A stretch of 64,000 nt of DNA from Manduca sexta (lineage: Eukaryota; Arthropoda; Insecta; Lepidoptera; Sphingidae). Position 1 is the stretch's first letter; each line of letters opens with the position of its first letter. The stretch is taken from positions 19,376,589 to 19,440,588 of the forward strand of contig NC_051142.1 of NCBI RefSeq assembly GCF_014839805.1, read 5' to 3'. The position numbers and the translations under genes are program-made. Below, in pieces: positions 36,708 through 47,623 of this stretch. The notes under the pieces were generated by a model that saw only the letters and a list, made by a program, of their open reading frames with translations, was not told the origin of the DNA and did no database searches.

Positions 36708-39700
36708 ATGTCTGGAGATGATGACAGAGCATGGATGGCCAACGAGAGTCAGCAGTTGCAGGCGACTTTATTCGAGGCACTGTACGGGAATGACATATCA
36801 GATGACGAGGAACAACATTCGTTCCTTGTTTATGAGACCGACAGCGATGAGGTTTACACAATATCTTAAAATGATTATAATATTTTTTTTGGGCAGTTTC
36901 ACCGATAACATGTTACAAAAAATCATAAGCTACTGTATGAGTAACATTTAGTTGTGTAGAGTGATGGTATTTTTTTTTTGTTTGATGGCACGGGTTTTAC
37001 GGCCAGTCTCAATAACCTACTGACTGATTACAAACGGTTGAAATGCTTACTTTTAGTGTTTATGTGTGTTTCTATGTACTAAGATATAAAATGTTTATCC
37101 ATGAAGGTTAGCTATCTATTAGATGGTTGAATATGATTGTCATTGCTGTGTTTAGTTTATGCCAAAGATGAACATAGACCTATTAATCATTATAATAATA
37201 ATTTATGCAGTATGTTATTTAAATTGCTTTAAGGAAAATTGATTAATATTGAAAATAATTATATTTGAGAACATCATCTAAACTCAATAACATATTTTTA
37301 AAACACAAAAATACTATGAAACATTACTAGCAAAAATAAAACACTTTGGTGGGTGCACTCACTAGAGATATGGGCGATATATATTTTTTTGATCTCAGTC
37401 AAGCATTCAAAGTGTTAGATATTGAAACAGCAGTAACAGCCTAACTTTCATAGTCAAATTGGGATAGCAAACACCAGTTAAAAGTTATTGAGAATGGATG
37501 TAAGCATGTGATCAGTTGGGTTTTTTGTGATAACTTATGCAAAAGGGACTGGTTTCGCATTTTGTTCATTTTACTTCTTACTAATGTAAATGTGAAAGTT
37601 TGTAAGAATTTTTGGTTATTAGAAGTGAATGCAGAAACAGCTGAACGGATTTGGATGAAATTTGGCACATAGATAGATCATATCGCAGGATAACACATAG
37701 GCTTCCACATTTTTATCCTGGTAATTTGCTCGCATTGGAAATCATGGTATTTTTCATATATATATATGGCCCTGGCGCTATAAATTGCTACAGTGTGTTC
37801 TAAAGACTTTTGTAGCGGGAAAGGCTTTTTACTCGGGTGAAGCGGCGAACAGCATCTAGTTCATTATAAAATGCACACATTCATAGTTAATGAGTTTATT
37901 TATTTTTGGTTATAGTATGGCGAGTCGGAGGAGCCGTTTGCATTCAGTTATAGTCCCCCGTCGTCTCCAGTGCACCGAGCGAAAAAGCTAGACACTTCCT
38001 TTGTCTGCAAACGTGAACGCTCTCGTTCCCGTTCGCCATTAGAGCCACGTCCAAAATCGTAAGTAATAAATTTTTATTTTGTCCTATAATAAAGGCCGGA
38101 ACAAAAGCTCAAAATCCTTTTTATTGAACCTATTAATCGCGTAGATGTTAATATTCTACTTGAGGTATATTATAATATCTAAACAATGAAAATGAACCTG
38201 ACAGGTCAAACGTTTTACTTTTTTTCTTTGTTAATCTGTTTTTTATTGTGAATGTTTTTATTTTTAGACCTCTAGAATTGTCGGATGACGTTATCATATA
38301 TACGACGATGAGGGAACACGACAAGACGCTGCCTAAGGTAACAAATATGAATTTCTTATATCCAAACGTGGAAGTGTCGTTTGTCCAGACCCCGGGTATA
38401 TCGGGCAAGGGGATTGATCGCGGACGTGTGCGCTCTCGGGGACGAGGACGTGGTCGAAGACTGGGGATGGAACGTTGTCACCGGGTCGGTAAAAAAGATT
38501 TACAGTGGAATGTCGGTCACCCACTTCAAGAAATTTGGCTATCTGATGACGACGTCCCATCCGAATTACGGCAAATGGCACGGGACGTTATAAACCGGAG
38601 ACTGAATGAGAGGGTAAAGAAAGAGCCTGAGGAGGTCGTTGATGAGGCAGTTGTTTCTCTGCAGCGTGAAGACCTTCATTTCGAGTGGTCTCCAATGGAG
38701 ACTTTTCAAGGTAAAGAAGAAATATTTCGGCCTGCACATACCGGCGCTGTCGCCTCCTATACGTCAGCATACGACGCGTTTCGTTCTTACTGGGACGATT
38801 CCATCTTGCAGATTATAGTCAACGAGACGAACCGATATGCCACCAATATAAATTCTACTTCTTTTCAAGCCGAGTGGTACCCAACTAACGTCCACGAAAT
38901 GCTATGCCTCTTCGCATTCTGGATAATGCTGGGCATTATCCGGATGCCAACGATACAAAGCTGCTTCACTGAACATCCGCTGATGAAGACAACGGTTTTC
39001 CGGCATATCTTTAGCAATCGTAGATATTCTGATCTTACACGGGCATTGCATTTCGTCAACGAGGCCGCTCACGATCGAAATGTGAAACCTCCCATAAGCG
39101 ACCCCGATCCAATATATAGTTTGAGGCCTATAGTCGATCATCTTAACGCCAAATTTCAGGGAAATTATATACCTAGTCAAAACATTTGCATAGACGAAAG
39201 TCTAACCCCTTGGAAGGGAAAGGATCTCAAACATTATGTTCCGTCAAAAGCTGCAAGGTATGGGATCAAAACGTTTGAATTATGTGAAAGTGCTACAGGT
39301 TACCTCTTGTCTTTCATAATTTATACGGGTAAGGAAACTAAAGCAGAAATGAAACGAGCCCCAATGGCCTCAACAGGTTTTGCGCTAGTTAAAAGGCTTA
39401 TGGGTCCCTTACTGAATAAGGGATATCGACTATTCGTGGGCAATAGGTTAAATTCTCCGTTGTTGGCGCGATTTTTGAAACGTAACGGTACTGACTGTGT
39501 TGGTACCATACGACCGACTCTTAAAGACGTGCCCTACTTGATAGCCAAAGCTCCGCTAGAGAAGGGACAGCTTCTAGCAAGGCATTCTGGGGACGTATGT
39601 GTATTGGCATGGGAAGACAAGAAAAGAGTAACCATGATCTCAACTTGCCACAGTAGTGCCACTGGTTTGTCCCACGTACACACGAACCCAGTAAAGCCCA

Positions 39701-40221
39701 TCCCATTCAAGCCTCAAGTAGTTTTGGACTTCCTGAAGTCAATGGGTGGGGTAAATCTCAAAGACCAAATGCTGGAGCCGTACGTGATAGAGCGGAAACG
39801 GTGTTCTAAGTGGTATATGAAAATGTTCAAGCGTTTGTTGAACGTCTCCATTCTTAATGCGCGCATCCTATTGGAATCTTCTCAAAAATCCCGCGTAGAC
39901 CATTTGTCTTTTCGGCTCCAAATAGTAGACGCCATTCTCTCCCGTCATTTACCTCAAGTTCCCGTTACTCGTAAGGATAAGCCACAGAAACCGAAGGATA
40001 AGCCACAGAAACCGGCACAGATAGCGTCTGTTCACGATCACTGGCCTGTTTTTCTCACAAAGCGGACAGAGAATGAGCGTCGAGATAATCGTCAAGCCAG
40101 GCACAGATGCGTTGTGTGCTATTCGAACGGCATCCGGCAAAAAACGACCCCATTCATGTGTGAGACTTGCAATGTGCCGCTTTGTGCGGTAAATTGTTTC
40201 AAGGCCTACCATGTTTCATAA
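36708..40221 (+). CDS. piggyBac-derived transposase-like protein, catalytic Asp residues altered
   Basis: Spliced model: exons 36708-36851, 37916-38058 and 38268-40221, 746 residues, with GT-AG borders and phases 0 and 2. A good acceptor (ATATATAG) ends at 36705, so a 5' UTR exon must lie upstream. The N-terminus is acidic, followed by an Arg/Ser stretch and an Arg/Gly run (SRGRGRGRR). From about residue 250 the protein follows the DDE_Tnp_1_7 (piggyBac) family. The first catalytic Asp is present (D405 in ICIDES). The second position reads VGNRLNSP (Gly487 for the usual DN). The third reads GGVNLKDQ (Asn592 for the usual GGVD). Spacing of 82 and 105 residues fits the family (78 and 101 in the Trichoplusia element). 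The C-terminus, from about residue 710, is a Cys-rich zinc domain (RCVVC, CETC, NCFKAYH). With two catalytic Asp lost but 746 codons open, cleavage is unlikely; DNA binding may persist. It could be a domesticated gene or a recently dead element. Confidence 0.82.
37576..37859 (+). mobile_element. Non-autonomous Helitron-type element in intron 1 of the piggyBac-derived gene
   Basis: Starts TCTTACTAATGTAAATGTG and ends GAAGCGGCGAACAGCATCTAG followed by T. It contains GCTGAACGGATTTGGATGAA and AGATAGATCATATCGCAGG. It lies 56 bases before the acceptor of coding exon 2. Confidence 0.7.
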
Positions 40222-40419
40222 TTTTGTCTTTTTGTACCTTATGGATAATCCTAGTAACCTTTTTTCCTGAGCTGCAGAGAATGCCAGGTTGAACAGTGTA
40301 TTATAAATAGTATCGCATATTCTATGTGTAAAAAGGAACACCGGATGAAGGGACCAAAATCGTACTCTTCGCCACCGCTAAAATCCACTAAAATAGTTCA
40401 ACAATTTTAAAGTAAATCG

Positions 40420-40515
40420 ATGGACCCGCTGGTGCCACAGCCTTATCCCGCATACAAACAAACCGGTCCATGGGTGGGGTGGACCTCAAAGACCAGATGT
40501 TGGAGCCGTACGTGT
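40420..40515 (+). pseudogene. Small remnant of a second piggyBac-type copy
   Basis: About 45 bases at 40470-40514 repeat the catalytic region of the transposase-like gene at 39742-39786 with several substitutions. The translation is MGGVDLKDQMLEPYV followed by TGA. Unlike the full-length gene it keeps the third catalytic Asp of the family (GGVD, not GGVN). Neighbouring sequence is not clearly transposase. It is therefore a short relic or partial duplication lying 200-300 bases past the stop of the intact gene. Confidence 0.5.
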
Positions 40516-40519
40516 GAGG

Positions 40520-41310
40520 GGATGTGTGTGTGTCTGCGCCCCGTGCCATTGGTGCTTTTACTTCTCCTTTTTTGTTTTTCTTCTAATTTTTATTGTATAC
40601 TATTTGTGTCCTTTCTACTATTTGTGTCATTTCAAACTCTGTATATACAAGTTGTTGTTTTGCATCCCCACCATGTTTAAAGAGTCCATTGTAATGGGCA
40701 CATTAACTGGAATCTGAATATTTGATTAAATTATTTTACGATGATTTAAAATTAACATCCACGTATATGTCAGAAAATGACCACGGCAACGCGAACAGCT
40801 CAGACACACGGCCGGCACCAGCTGTTTGCAATCGAAACGGTTAGTCGCCGGCGGCCGTGGCGTGCCTCAAAGCACTTTGTGTGTGTGTGTGTGTGTGAGT
40901 GTGCTGTGTAGCCCGAAAATCATCGATGCCACACGGGATGAGTCGGAGTGATTCCCATTACACGGGTAGTTTTTATTTTTAATCAATACTTATTATTAAA
41001 GGTGTATTTCGGTATTTATTTTTTCATTGATTCGTGTTCTATAAGTGGAGTATACTAACCTCCGTAAAAATGGCGGGTATGCAAAACAACACCTTTTATA
41101 ATGTGATGTTTATTGCTTTTGCATGTATCAGTGTTAACAATACATGCAATGAAACAAAATAAATACTTTTGTTTTATAATTGTTTACGTTATATCTTCAA
41201 CTTGTTATCTAATGTTATCTAATTTGCATAAAACATAATTTATATGAATTTCAATGGAAATAATGGTCGTCTAAAGAAAATCGAGATCTTAAAAATTAAC
41301 ATTGTAATTA
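40520..41310. other. 3' flank of the piggyBac-derived gene
   Basis: Mostly T-rich DNA, a (GT)n microsatellite at 40878-40898, and a GC-rich patch at 40780-40870. No gene or terminal repeat of a piggyBac element (TTAA plus CCC) could be assigned. Confidence 0.4.
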
Positions 41311-41316
41311 TATAAT

Positions 41317-41505
41317 CCACTGAATGCTTGACATCTTGCCGGCTAACATGACAGCTACATGACAGCTACGCGTGTCACGGGAATATAACCTTATTATATA
41401 TTACATAATAAGGTTATTTTTCCGTGACACGCGTAATGTCATGTAACTGTCATGTAGATGTCATGTAGCTGTCATGTTAGCCGGCAACATGTTAAGCATT
41501 CAATG
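41317..41505. mobile_element. Foldback MITE, long palindrome
   Basis: Starts CCACTGAATGCTTGACATC and ends GTTAAGCATTCAATGG. Inside, TTGCCGGCTAACATGACAGC is answered by GCTGTCATGTTAGCCGGCAA, and the centre AACCTTATTAT...ATAATAAGGTT closes the hairpin. The right arm has one extra copy of a TGTCATGTAGC-type 11-12-base unit. Non-coding. Confidence 0.8.
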
Positions 41506-41531
41506 GTTTGATTAGCGTAGTTTTCAATATT

Positions 41532-41764
41532 GGCACGGCAAAGTGACCCGACTGCATCTGATGGAAAATGGAGTTGGGTCTAATAGAATGTCGACTGACT
41601 GGAAATGATGACCCCTCGGCATTCAACACAATTATGCCGGCCTGTTGGAGACGGATATACACAGGCTGATCCCATAACGCGACACACTTCGTGGGCCACT
41701 ATGGCGGGTTTTAATACCTTGTGTACAGTGGTCGCTATCCCAACGGATATAAAATATATCCTAC
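41532..41764 (+). repeat. Repeat family R1, most complete 5' end
   Basis: Begins GGCACGGCAAAGTGACCCG and ends with CGGATATAAAATATATCCTAC. It directly follows the palindromic element at 41317-41505. Confidence 0.75.
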
Positions 41765-41989
41765 TATGTATAAGCATAATGATAAATATGTATTAAAATG
41801 ATGATAATTGTAACAAAAGTTGTTATGTAAAGTAATGTTTGAAAAACGGCCCACCGATCATTGTGCTATTGTTTGCGTGTATATTATTATTTTTTATTGA
41901 CTTAAATTTATGGCTGTAAATATAGTAATGTAAATGTACGCTGTTAATTAATTATAAATTATTGTCCTTTTTTCTGTCTTGAATTTTAT

Positions 41990-43320
41990 TTAATGCCAGT
42001 CCAGTTAAATCCCTTGTCATGAATTTAATGTAATCCTATTTGAACGGTAATGTGCGAGCATTAGCTAATATAACTATTGTGACTGTGTACAAGAACTTGA
42101 AAAAAAAAACTTTCATGAGAACAATTAATAACAAAATGTAAGACCGAAGCTACTTTCTGCTTTTCTTCTTCGGGTAGTCATCACTTAGGTAGCTAGTGTA
42201 AGGCGGGTAGGTTAGCTTGGCTAGGGCTTATGTGCTCACCGGTGAGCATTGCAACGCGGAATCCTATAAATTCCCTCTCATGCCAACTCGAGCTAGCTAC
42301 TTTGGTTTACCTTATGCCTTGCATTCCTTATGAATTTTATCCCTAATTTAGAATGTCCATGATTTAGAACGTAGTTATATAAGTGATTTCAATTGTTATT
42401 TAAAAATAATTACAATTATTATGAAGTATTAAATTATTATATTCTACGTATTATTACAATTATACAATTATTGTGAAGCCTGAATAAAGTATTTTATTTA
42501 TTTTTGTAAGAGCGAGTAGAATAGTGCATTGTCATCTTAGGACTCGTGTAAGCACTTCGGTCTCAGGTATCTACCATGTGATTTTAGCCGATATTTTCAT
42601 ATACAGGTGTTCCAGGAAATAGTGTCAAGCGGAGGTCCAGAGATAGAGCACCCTTGGGGTATCCGAATCACCCCCATATATGTTCCGCGATTTTTCATAG
42701 TTTTTGAGTTATATTTTTCTGAATTTTTGAGAATTTTCGATTTGGACGATTAAATGTTTTTTTCTTTAAAGTAGAAGACTTATCCGAGATTTTTTTGTTG
42801 CAACAAAATTTTCATTAGTTGTATTTTCTTGCTAAAAACAACCAGCTTCGTAACTTTAATAAAAATTATGAAAATGTTGGTGTAAAGTGAAAAACTTACG
42901 TTCTATAAATTATAACTTAAATTTTCTTCTTTAAATTAAAAAACTTAACTGGTGATTTCGTGATTCTAAGGTAAGTTAAAAACTTGTCCAGACTCTTAAC
43001 TTACATATTCATTAATAAAACATAGTCCTTCATCCCCATGAAGGACTATTTTGGCTAAAATCAGCCTTAAAACACAGCGCGGTGGAAAATTCTTAAAATT
43101 TGCCAACAGATTACAATTATTTTTTGTGACGTCTCATCATTCCTAAAGTTAATTAGTTTGTTAACTAACCAAAAATGACTGCAAGAAAGCTATGAGCATA
43201 TTCGTATGTTTAAGTTCAATTAATTTTGCATGATTCGTTCTCGTGATTTCAGGGTTGTAAATGTAGGTGCAACTTTTACCTGCAATTACAATGGGATGAG
43301 GGGATAATAAACCGAATTAT
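41990..43320. other. Gene-free interval
   Basis: A block from 42604 begins GGTGTTCCAGGAAATAGTGT and looks like a mobile element body, but no terminal repeats or frames identify it. The remainder is AT-rich. Confidence 0.35.
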
Positions 43321-43334
43321 TGCTATCTCTCTCA

Positions 43335-43680
43335 CAGGGCCGTAGCTAAACTTGAATTTAAGGTAGGGCAGCTGTGGTTACAGTTAGGGCGAGGTAAAAA
43401 TGTTACTAGACCTGATCTGGTCAATCGATTTTTGCATTCTTGACTTATGAATATGAATGAGTCATGTTAATATTTGCGTAATTGTTAGGGTAATATACAG
43501 ATTGTAAAAAAAATCCTTTAAATCTCGACAGGAAGTTATTCCACCCATCAATACCAATAACTCTTACTATGGGACCAACTTCCAAATTGTGAAATAAACA
43601 ACCTGCTGCTCCATATATATTGATAGAGTAGTTATGTATAATTTAGTTGATTATTAAGGTAGGGCATTGCAAGTTAAATA
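43335..43680 (+). mobile_element. hAT-like MITE, 3'-truncated copy
   Basis: Starts CAGGGCCGTAGCTAAACTTG and follows, in opposite orientation, the element at 44123-44495 through GGGACCAACTTCCAAATTG to TTAAGGTAGGGCATT. The 3' terminal inverted repeat is missing where another repeat (43695) begins. Confidence 0.65.
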
Positions 43681-43694
43681 GTGTATAAGTACTC

Positions 43695-43912
43695 GTTACT
43701 AACGTATGAAATGAAACGTTTTTTTCATTCACAGTTGTACTATAATACATCGTCAAAATACATGAAGGCATTTTATTTATAAAAAAAAATACAAAAAGTT
43801 GGTAAGCCGACTAGCGGCGACAATGGTTCACAGCAGTGGTTGGAGGTTGACTAAATGAATGTCGGGCAATTACCTTGCTTTCGTCTTGCTTATGTAATAA
43901 AAACATCTTAGT
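43695..43912 (+). repeat. Dispersed repeat R2, copy 1
   Basis: Shares ACTAACGTATGAAATGAAAC, CATGAAGGCATTTTA, GTTGGAGGTTGACTAA and GAATGTCGGGCAATTACC, in the same order and orientation, with 62308-62525. Non-coding; family unknown to me. Confidence 0.65.
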
Positions 43913-44122
43913 TAAGAATGATGAGATGGCCAAACAGGTGACCTCATCCATTTCTCAAGGCCCAACTTCGACTCTGGTAAAACGTCAGTTACACGCTGCC
44001 CTTCTTGCTAACATGAGAGAGGTTCTTTATGGTAAAGCATTTTCAAAAACTCGCGAACTTGGAATAAAAAAAGAAACTTAATGATATTATGTAGTATAGT
44101 AGTACGTAGGTGCAGATGCCCC

Positions 44123-44495
44123 CAGGGCCGTAGCTAGGGGGGGGGGGGGCATTGTGGGGCAATGCTTTACATTAAAATACTAATGCCCTACCTTAATAAT
44201 TAACAAAATTGTACATTACTACTCGATGAAAATATATGGAGCAACGGGTTTTTTATTTTACGATTTGGAAGTTGGTCCCATAGTAAGAGTTATTCGTATT
44301 GATGGGAATTTTGTTACAATCTGTATATTACCTTAACAATTACCTAACTATTAAACTCTTTTTTTTTCTGCTCACGTTCACGAGTCAAGGAAACTAAAAA
44401 TCGATTGAGCAGATCAGATTTAGTAACATTGTTATTTCCGCCCTGCTTGTAATAACAGCTGCTCTACCTTAAATTCAAGTCTAGCTACGACCCTG
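44123..44495 (-). mobile_element. hAT-like MITE with TIRs and 8-base duplication
   Basis: Terminal inverted repeats CAGGGCCGTAGCTAG (left) and CTAGCTACGACCCTG (right). Flanks are GATGCCCC (44115-44122) and GATGCACC (44496-44503), 7 of 8 identical, the hAT hallmark. A G-run sits just inside the left end. Orientation is set relative to the copy at 43335. Confidence 0.75.
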
Positions 44496-44913
44496 GATGC
44501 ACCTATCTAAATCTAATCGAGGCTGCGCCCATGAAGGTAAGGGGCAGTTGCACAATGACTAAATATAAAGAGGACAGGCCCCAAAAGTTAGCTATATGAA
44601 TAAGTTATATTTATGTTAGGGAAATCGACGCAGAATTGTCAATATATATGTTTATCTCTTATACTCAAAGCTTATTTGGAACGCAACAAACAAAGACAAA
44701 AATAATTGCTTTCTTCGAATATGGCACTATTTCGTTTACTTCAACACACTGGGACCGCCTTGCGGCAGAAACGCCATTTATTGCAGCCCAGTCAGCAAGT
44801 ACATGTAGTGTCAGACGATGTAAACAAATCTTCATAAATATTGAATTTAAAGTAATATAATCATATTCTCAATAGTTTAGTTTGTTTATTAGTGTATTTG
44901 TTAAGTTTCAAAA

Positions 44914-45440
44914 GTGACTCAGTGTTGTGTGAAAGGATGCAAATCGAATTCACGCAAGAAAGACCCCGAAATATCTTTTCATAGGTTAGTAACTGTTTTT
45001 ACCGAAAATTAGTAAATATCTTTGTATATTTACTTTTTGGATGTGTTTTTATCAATTAAAATGATATGTGGATCTTGTTTGATAAGCTTAGAACCCTTAT
45101 AGGCGTGATTTATATCCATTAAAATCATTGTTTGTTTACACACGAGCTTAGGGATGGGTGGATTTGTTTGGAAATTATTGATATCGATATTTTAACAGAC
45201 GCCCGTTTATCAGTTACGGATTTTGTCTTTGAAAGAATGTTAGAGCACACATCAATATTGTATTATCCAGAACGACAAACTAAGTGAAATTAGAATATTT
45301 TTTTAAGATTACCAAAAAATTTAAAAACCAAGGCAAAATGAATTGAGAATATTGGGCGACGTGATTGGAATCCTACACCAAATACACATATTCGTTCTTT
45401 ACATTTTGAGAAGAAATGCATAAACCACACGTTTAATTAA
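44914..45440 (+). pseudogene. THAP-domain gene relic, two exons with in-frame stop
   Basis: Two blocks read as a THAP zinc finger. Block 1 (44914-44984) encodes QCCVKGCKSN and ends ISFH at a GTTAGT donor, phase 2; there is no ATG, as the expected start reads GTG. Block 2 begins at 45308 after a TTTTTTAAG acceptor and encodes LPKNLKTKAK, a TGA where the conserved Trp should be, then IENIGRRDWNPTP and RSLHFEKK. The third zinc-binding Cys before HF is also lost. It ends at a TAA at 45438. The correct splice phase between blocks and retained motif order show a former real gene or THAP-bearing transposon such as a P-like element; the stop and missing Cys mark it as dead. There is no continuing transposase frame nearby. 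Confidence 0.55.
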
Positions 45441-45449
45441 CGCGAGTAA

Positions 45450-47580
45450 AGATAACTGTTTTTCAACAATATTCCCGATAAGTAAAATAGTAATGATTAT
45501 TATACTTCACCTAATAGTAATATTACTTTAATATATTGTTATGAATAAAATTAGAATTGTTACATAAAATAATAGATAAACATAAAAGAAATAATATAAA
45601 GATGAAATGTAAGATATATTTTTACAATTGGCGCTCTTATGTTTCGAGCAACCTTTGCATACACGGAAATAGATACATAATCATATTGTTGTTATTGTAA
45701 ATAATTATTATAATTGATTATCTTAACCACCATCTTCACGCTCATTGATTTTAGTTTGCTGAAACGTAGTTATGTTTCTCGATCAAAGAGCATAATAATA
45801 AAATAAAATAAAACCAATCAAATAATTGCTGACTACGCTATCTTATTCCATTTATCATGTATTAAGTAAATATTTTAATTTGTAACTTAAATTTTTAGCA
45901 AGGAATAGTGCAACATACAAATATAGATCAAACACAACTGGTTGTTTGTCACAACAGGTACTGCTTTCTTTAACAATTGTTACTTATAAATCAGTTTCAG
46001 TTTGTTTGTTTATTATGGTTTGTTATATTTATATTATGGTAGAACCTAACCCTTTTCGTATTTGATCTTTTTTGGGCTTGTTTGTCTCTCTTTTAATTCT
46101 TCGATGTCGATACAAAATTTCCGGTACTAGCATATCACTATTGTAAGGGGCGGAGTCGGCGCCATTTTATGCATTAAATGTGCCGCATGTCACGTGACCA
46201 TATCACTCATCCTCTATACTCTTTAATCATTGCAGTTGCATCACACCTTTCAAACTGACAGCCGCCCACTCAAGGATTGGAAAATTTAATTAGAAATTAA
46301 AATACATTTATCTATATATTTTTTGTATCGGACCCCGAAGTAAACACCGCGAGTAACCTGCGAATGGAATACTGGAATCCCCTGGCTAATAATATTAATA
46401 ATGTTTTTATTTTCAAGTACCAAGACTCATAATGTTAGTTACAATAGAGCTTACACTAAGTTAGTTTAACAATAATTACGATTCTTTTTATTTTTTACAT
46501 TTCTATTGCGAAAATATGGCTCAGCGAATGCATACATCTATATTCATTACTAGCCTTTACTCCCGGCTCTGTCCGTGTAAATTATATTTTCCCGGGACAG
46601 CATGGAGTCTATATTTTAAGTTAGACCTCTAGCAATACATCGGTGGAAACTGAAATGAATTCCACGCAGTAGGTTTTGCATTATGCGTGTATAAACATAC
46701 AAACAATTCGAAACACTGTTGTTTTAGTTTCTGTCGCTCTAATAAAGACTCCATATTAATTTTTCTTCAATATCTATATTGTATAGTCATCTGCCTGCTA
46801 CAATTGTATTGTGCAATAAATGTATAGATTACTTTAGTCATCTTTTTATCTATTATTTAATTATTGATAGCCTAATAATTAACTGCAGATTTTTAATCAA
46901 ATTACTTACCAAAAAAAATAAACAATCTAACGTAGAAGTTCAATAGGAAATAAACCGTCTGCAATAAAATTTACAACAAAATGTTGCGCACATCTCACCC
47001 ATCGCAAATTTTTCACACAATGCCTACGCGGTACTGCGCCTAGGGCTGCGGTTCGAATGTCGGATACCGCATAAGTATATTAGAAGGCTCGGAAAAAAAT
47101 TGTTCAGTATATTAGATTTTTTGTTCGATAGTTGGTCACAAGTGCGCAATGCGCAATGTGCTAAATATTTGAGTGTGTCAGTAAATATTCTGAAACTTGA
47201 CTTCATAATAATAATTATGTTGTATAACTCAATGTTTTTACTCTGGAACAAGATGTCTATTGTGTTGTATTTTGAATTTTGAGTAGCGGTTTTCAACCGT
47301 TTTACCGTCGTGAGTGCCGTGGGAAAAATATTTGAAGTAAACAGAAAAGTTGGTGTATTATTTGTTTTGTGATCTTATTTATTATTTTTTTTTGTTAATT
47401 TCATACGTCGATTGAGTCATTACCTTTACTTTGTTGTTTAATTTCAATTAAAAGTTGCTATTATAGGACATTTGTGCTGCAGTTTTTTCAATTGTTCCAT
47501 CAGTAGACAATAGGTGAGGAAAAGCTATAGATAATTATTTAAAATATATAATTTAAAGAAACTAGTTTGTCTTTCTCCCT
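45450..47580. other. Upstream flank of the CKAP2-like gene
   Basis: Contains a GC-richer stretch at 46140-46290 with a CACGTGAC E-box-like site and GGGGCGGAGTCGG, a conceivable promoter, and a Helitron-type 3' end on the minus strand at 46550 (A|CTAGCCTTTACTCCCGG). An acceptor-like TTTTTATAG at 47586-47594 suggests a leader intron before the ATG at 47624. Confidence 0.4.
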
Positions 47581-47623
47581 TCACATTTTTATAGATAAGC
47601 AAATCCCTAAAATTGCTACAAAA

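Noticed and set aside
34793..36720. Fusion of the THAP exon directly to the piggyBac-derived protein
   Set aside because: The donor at 34896 leaves phase 2, and joining to 36706 gives a stop after about four codons.
46140..46290. Promoter of the CKAP2-like gene (CACGTG site, GC-rich patch)
   Set aside because: Position is plausible, but no TSS evidence exists and the first coding exon is over 1.3 kb away, so it is mentioned only as a possibility.
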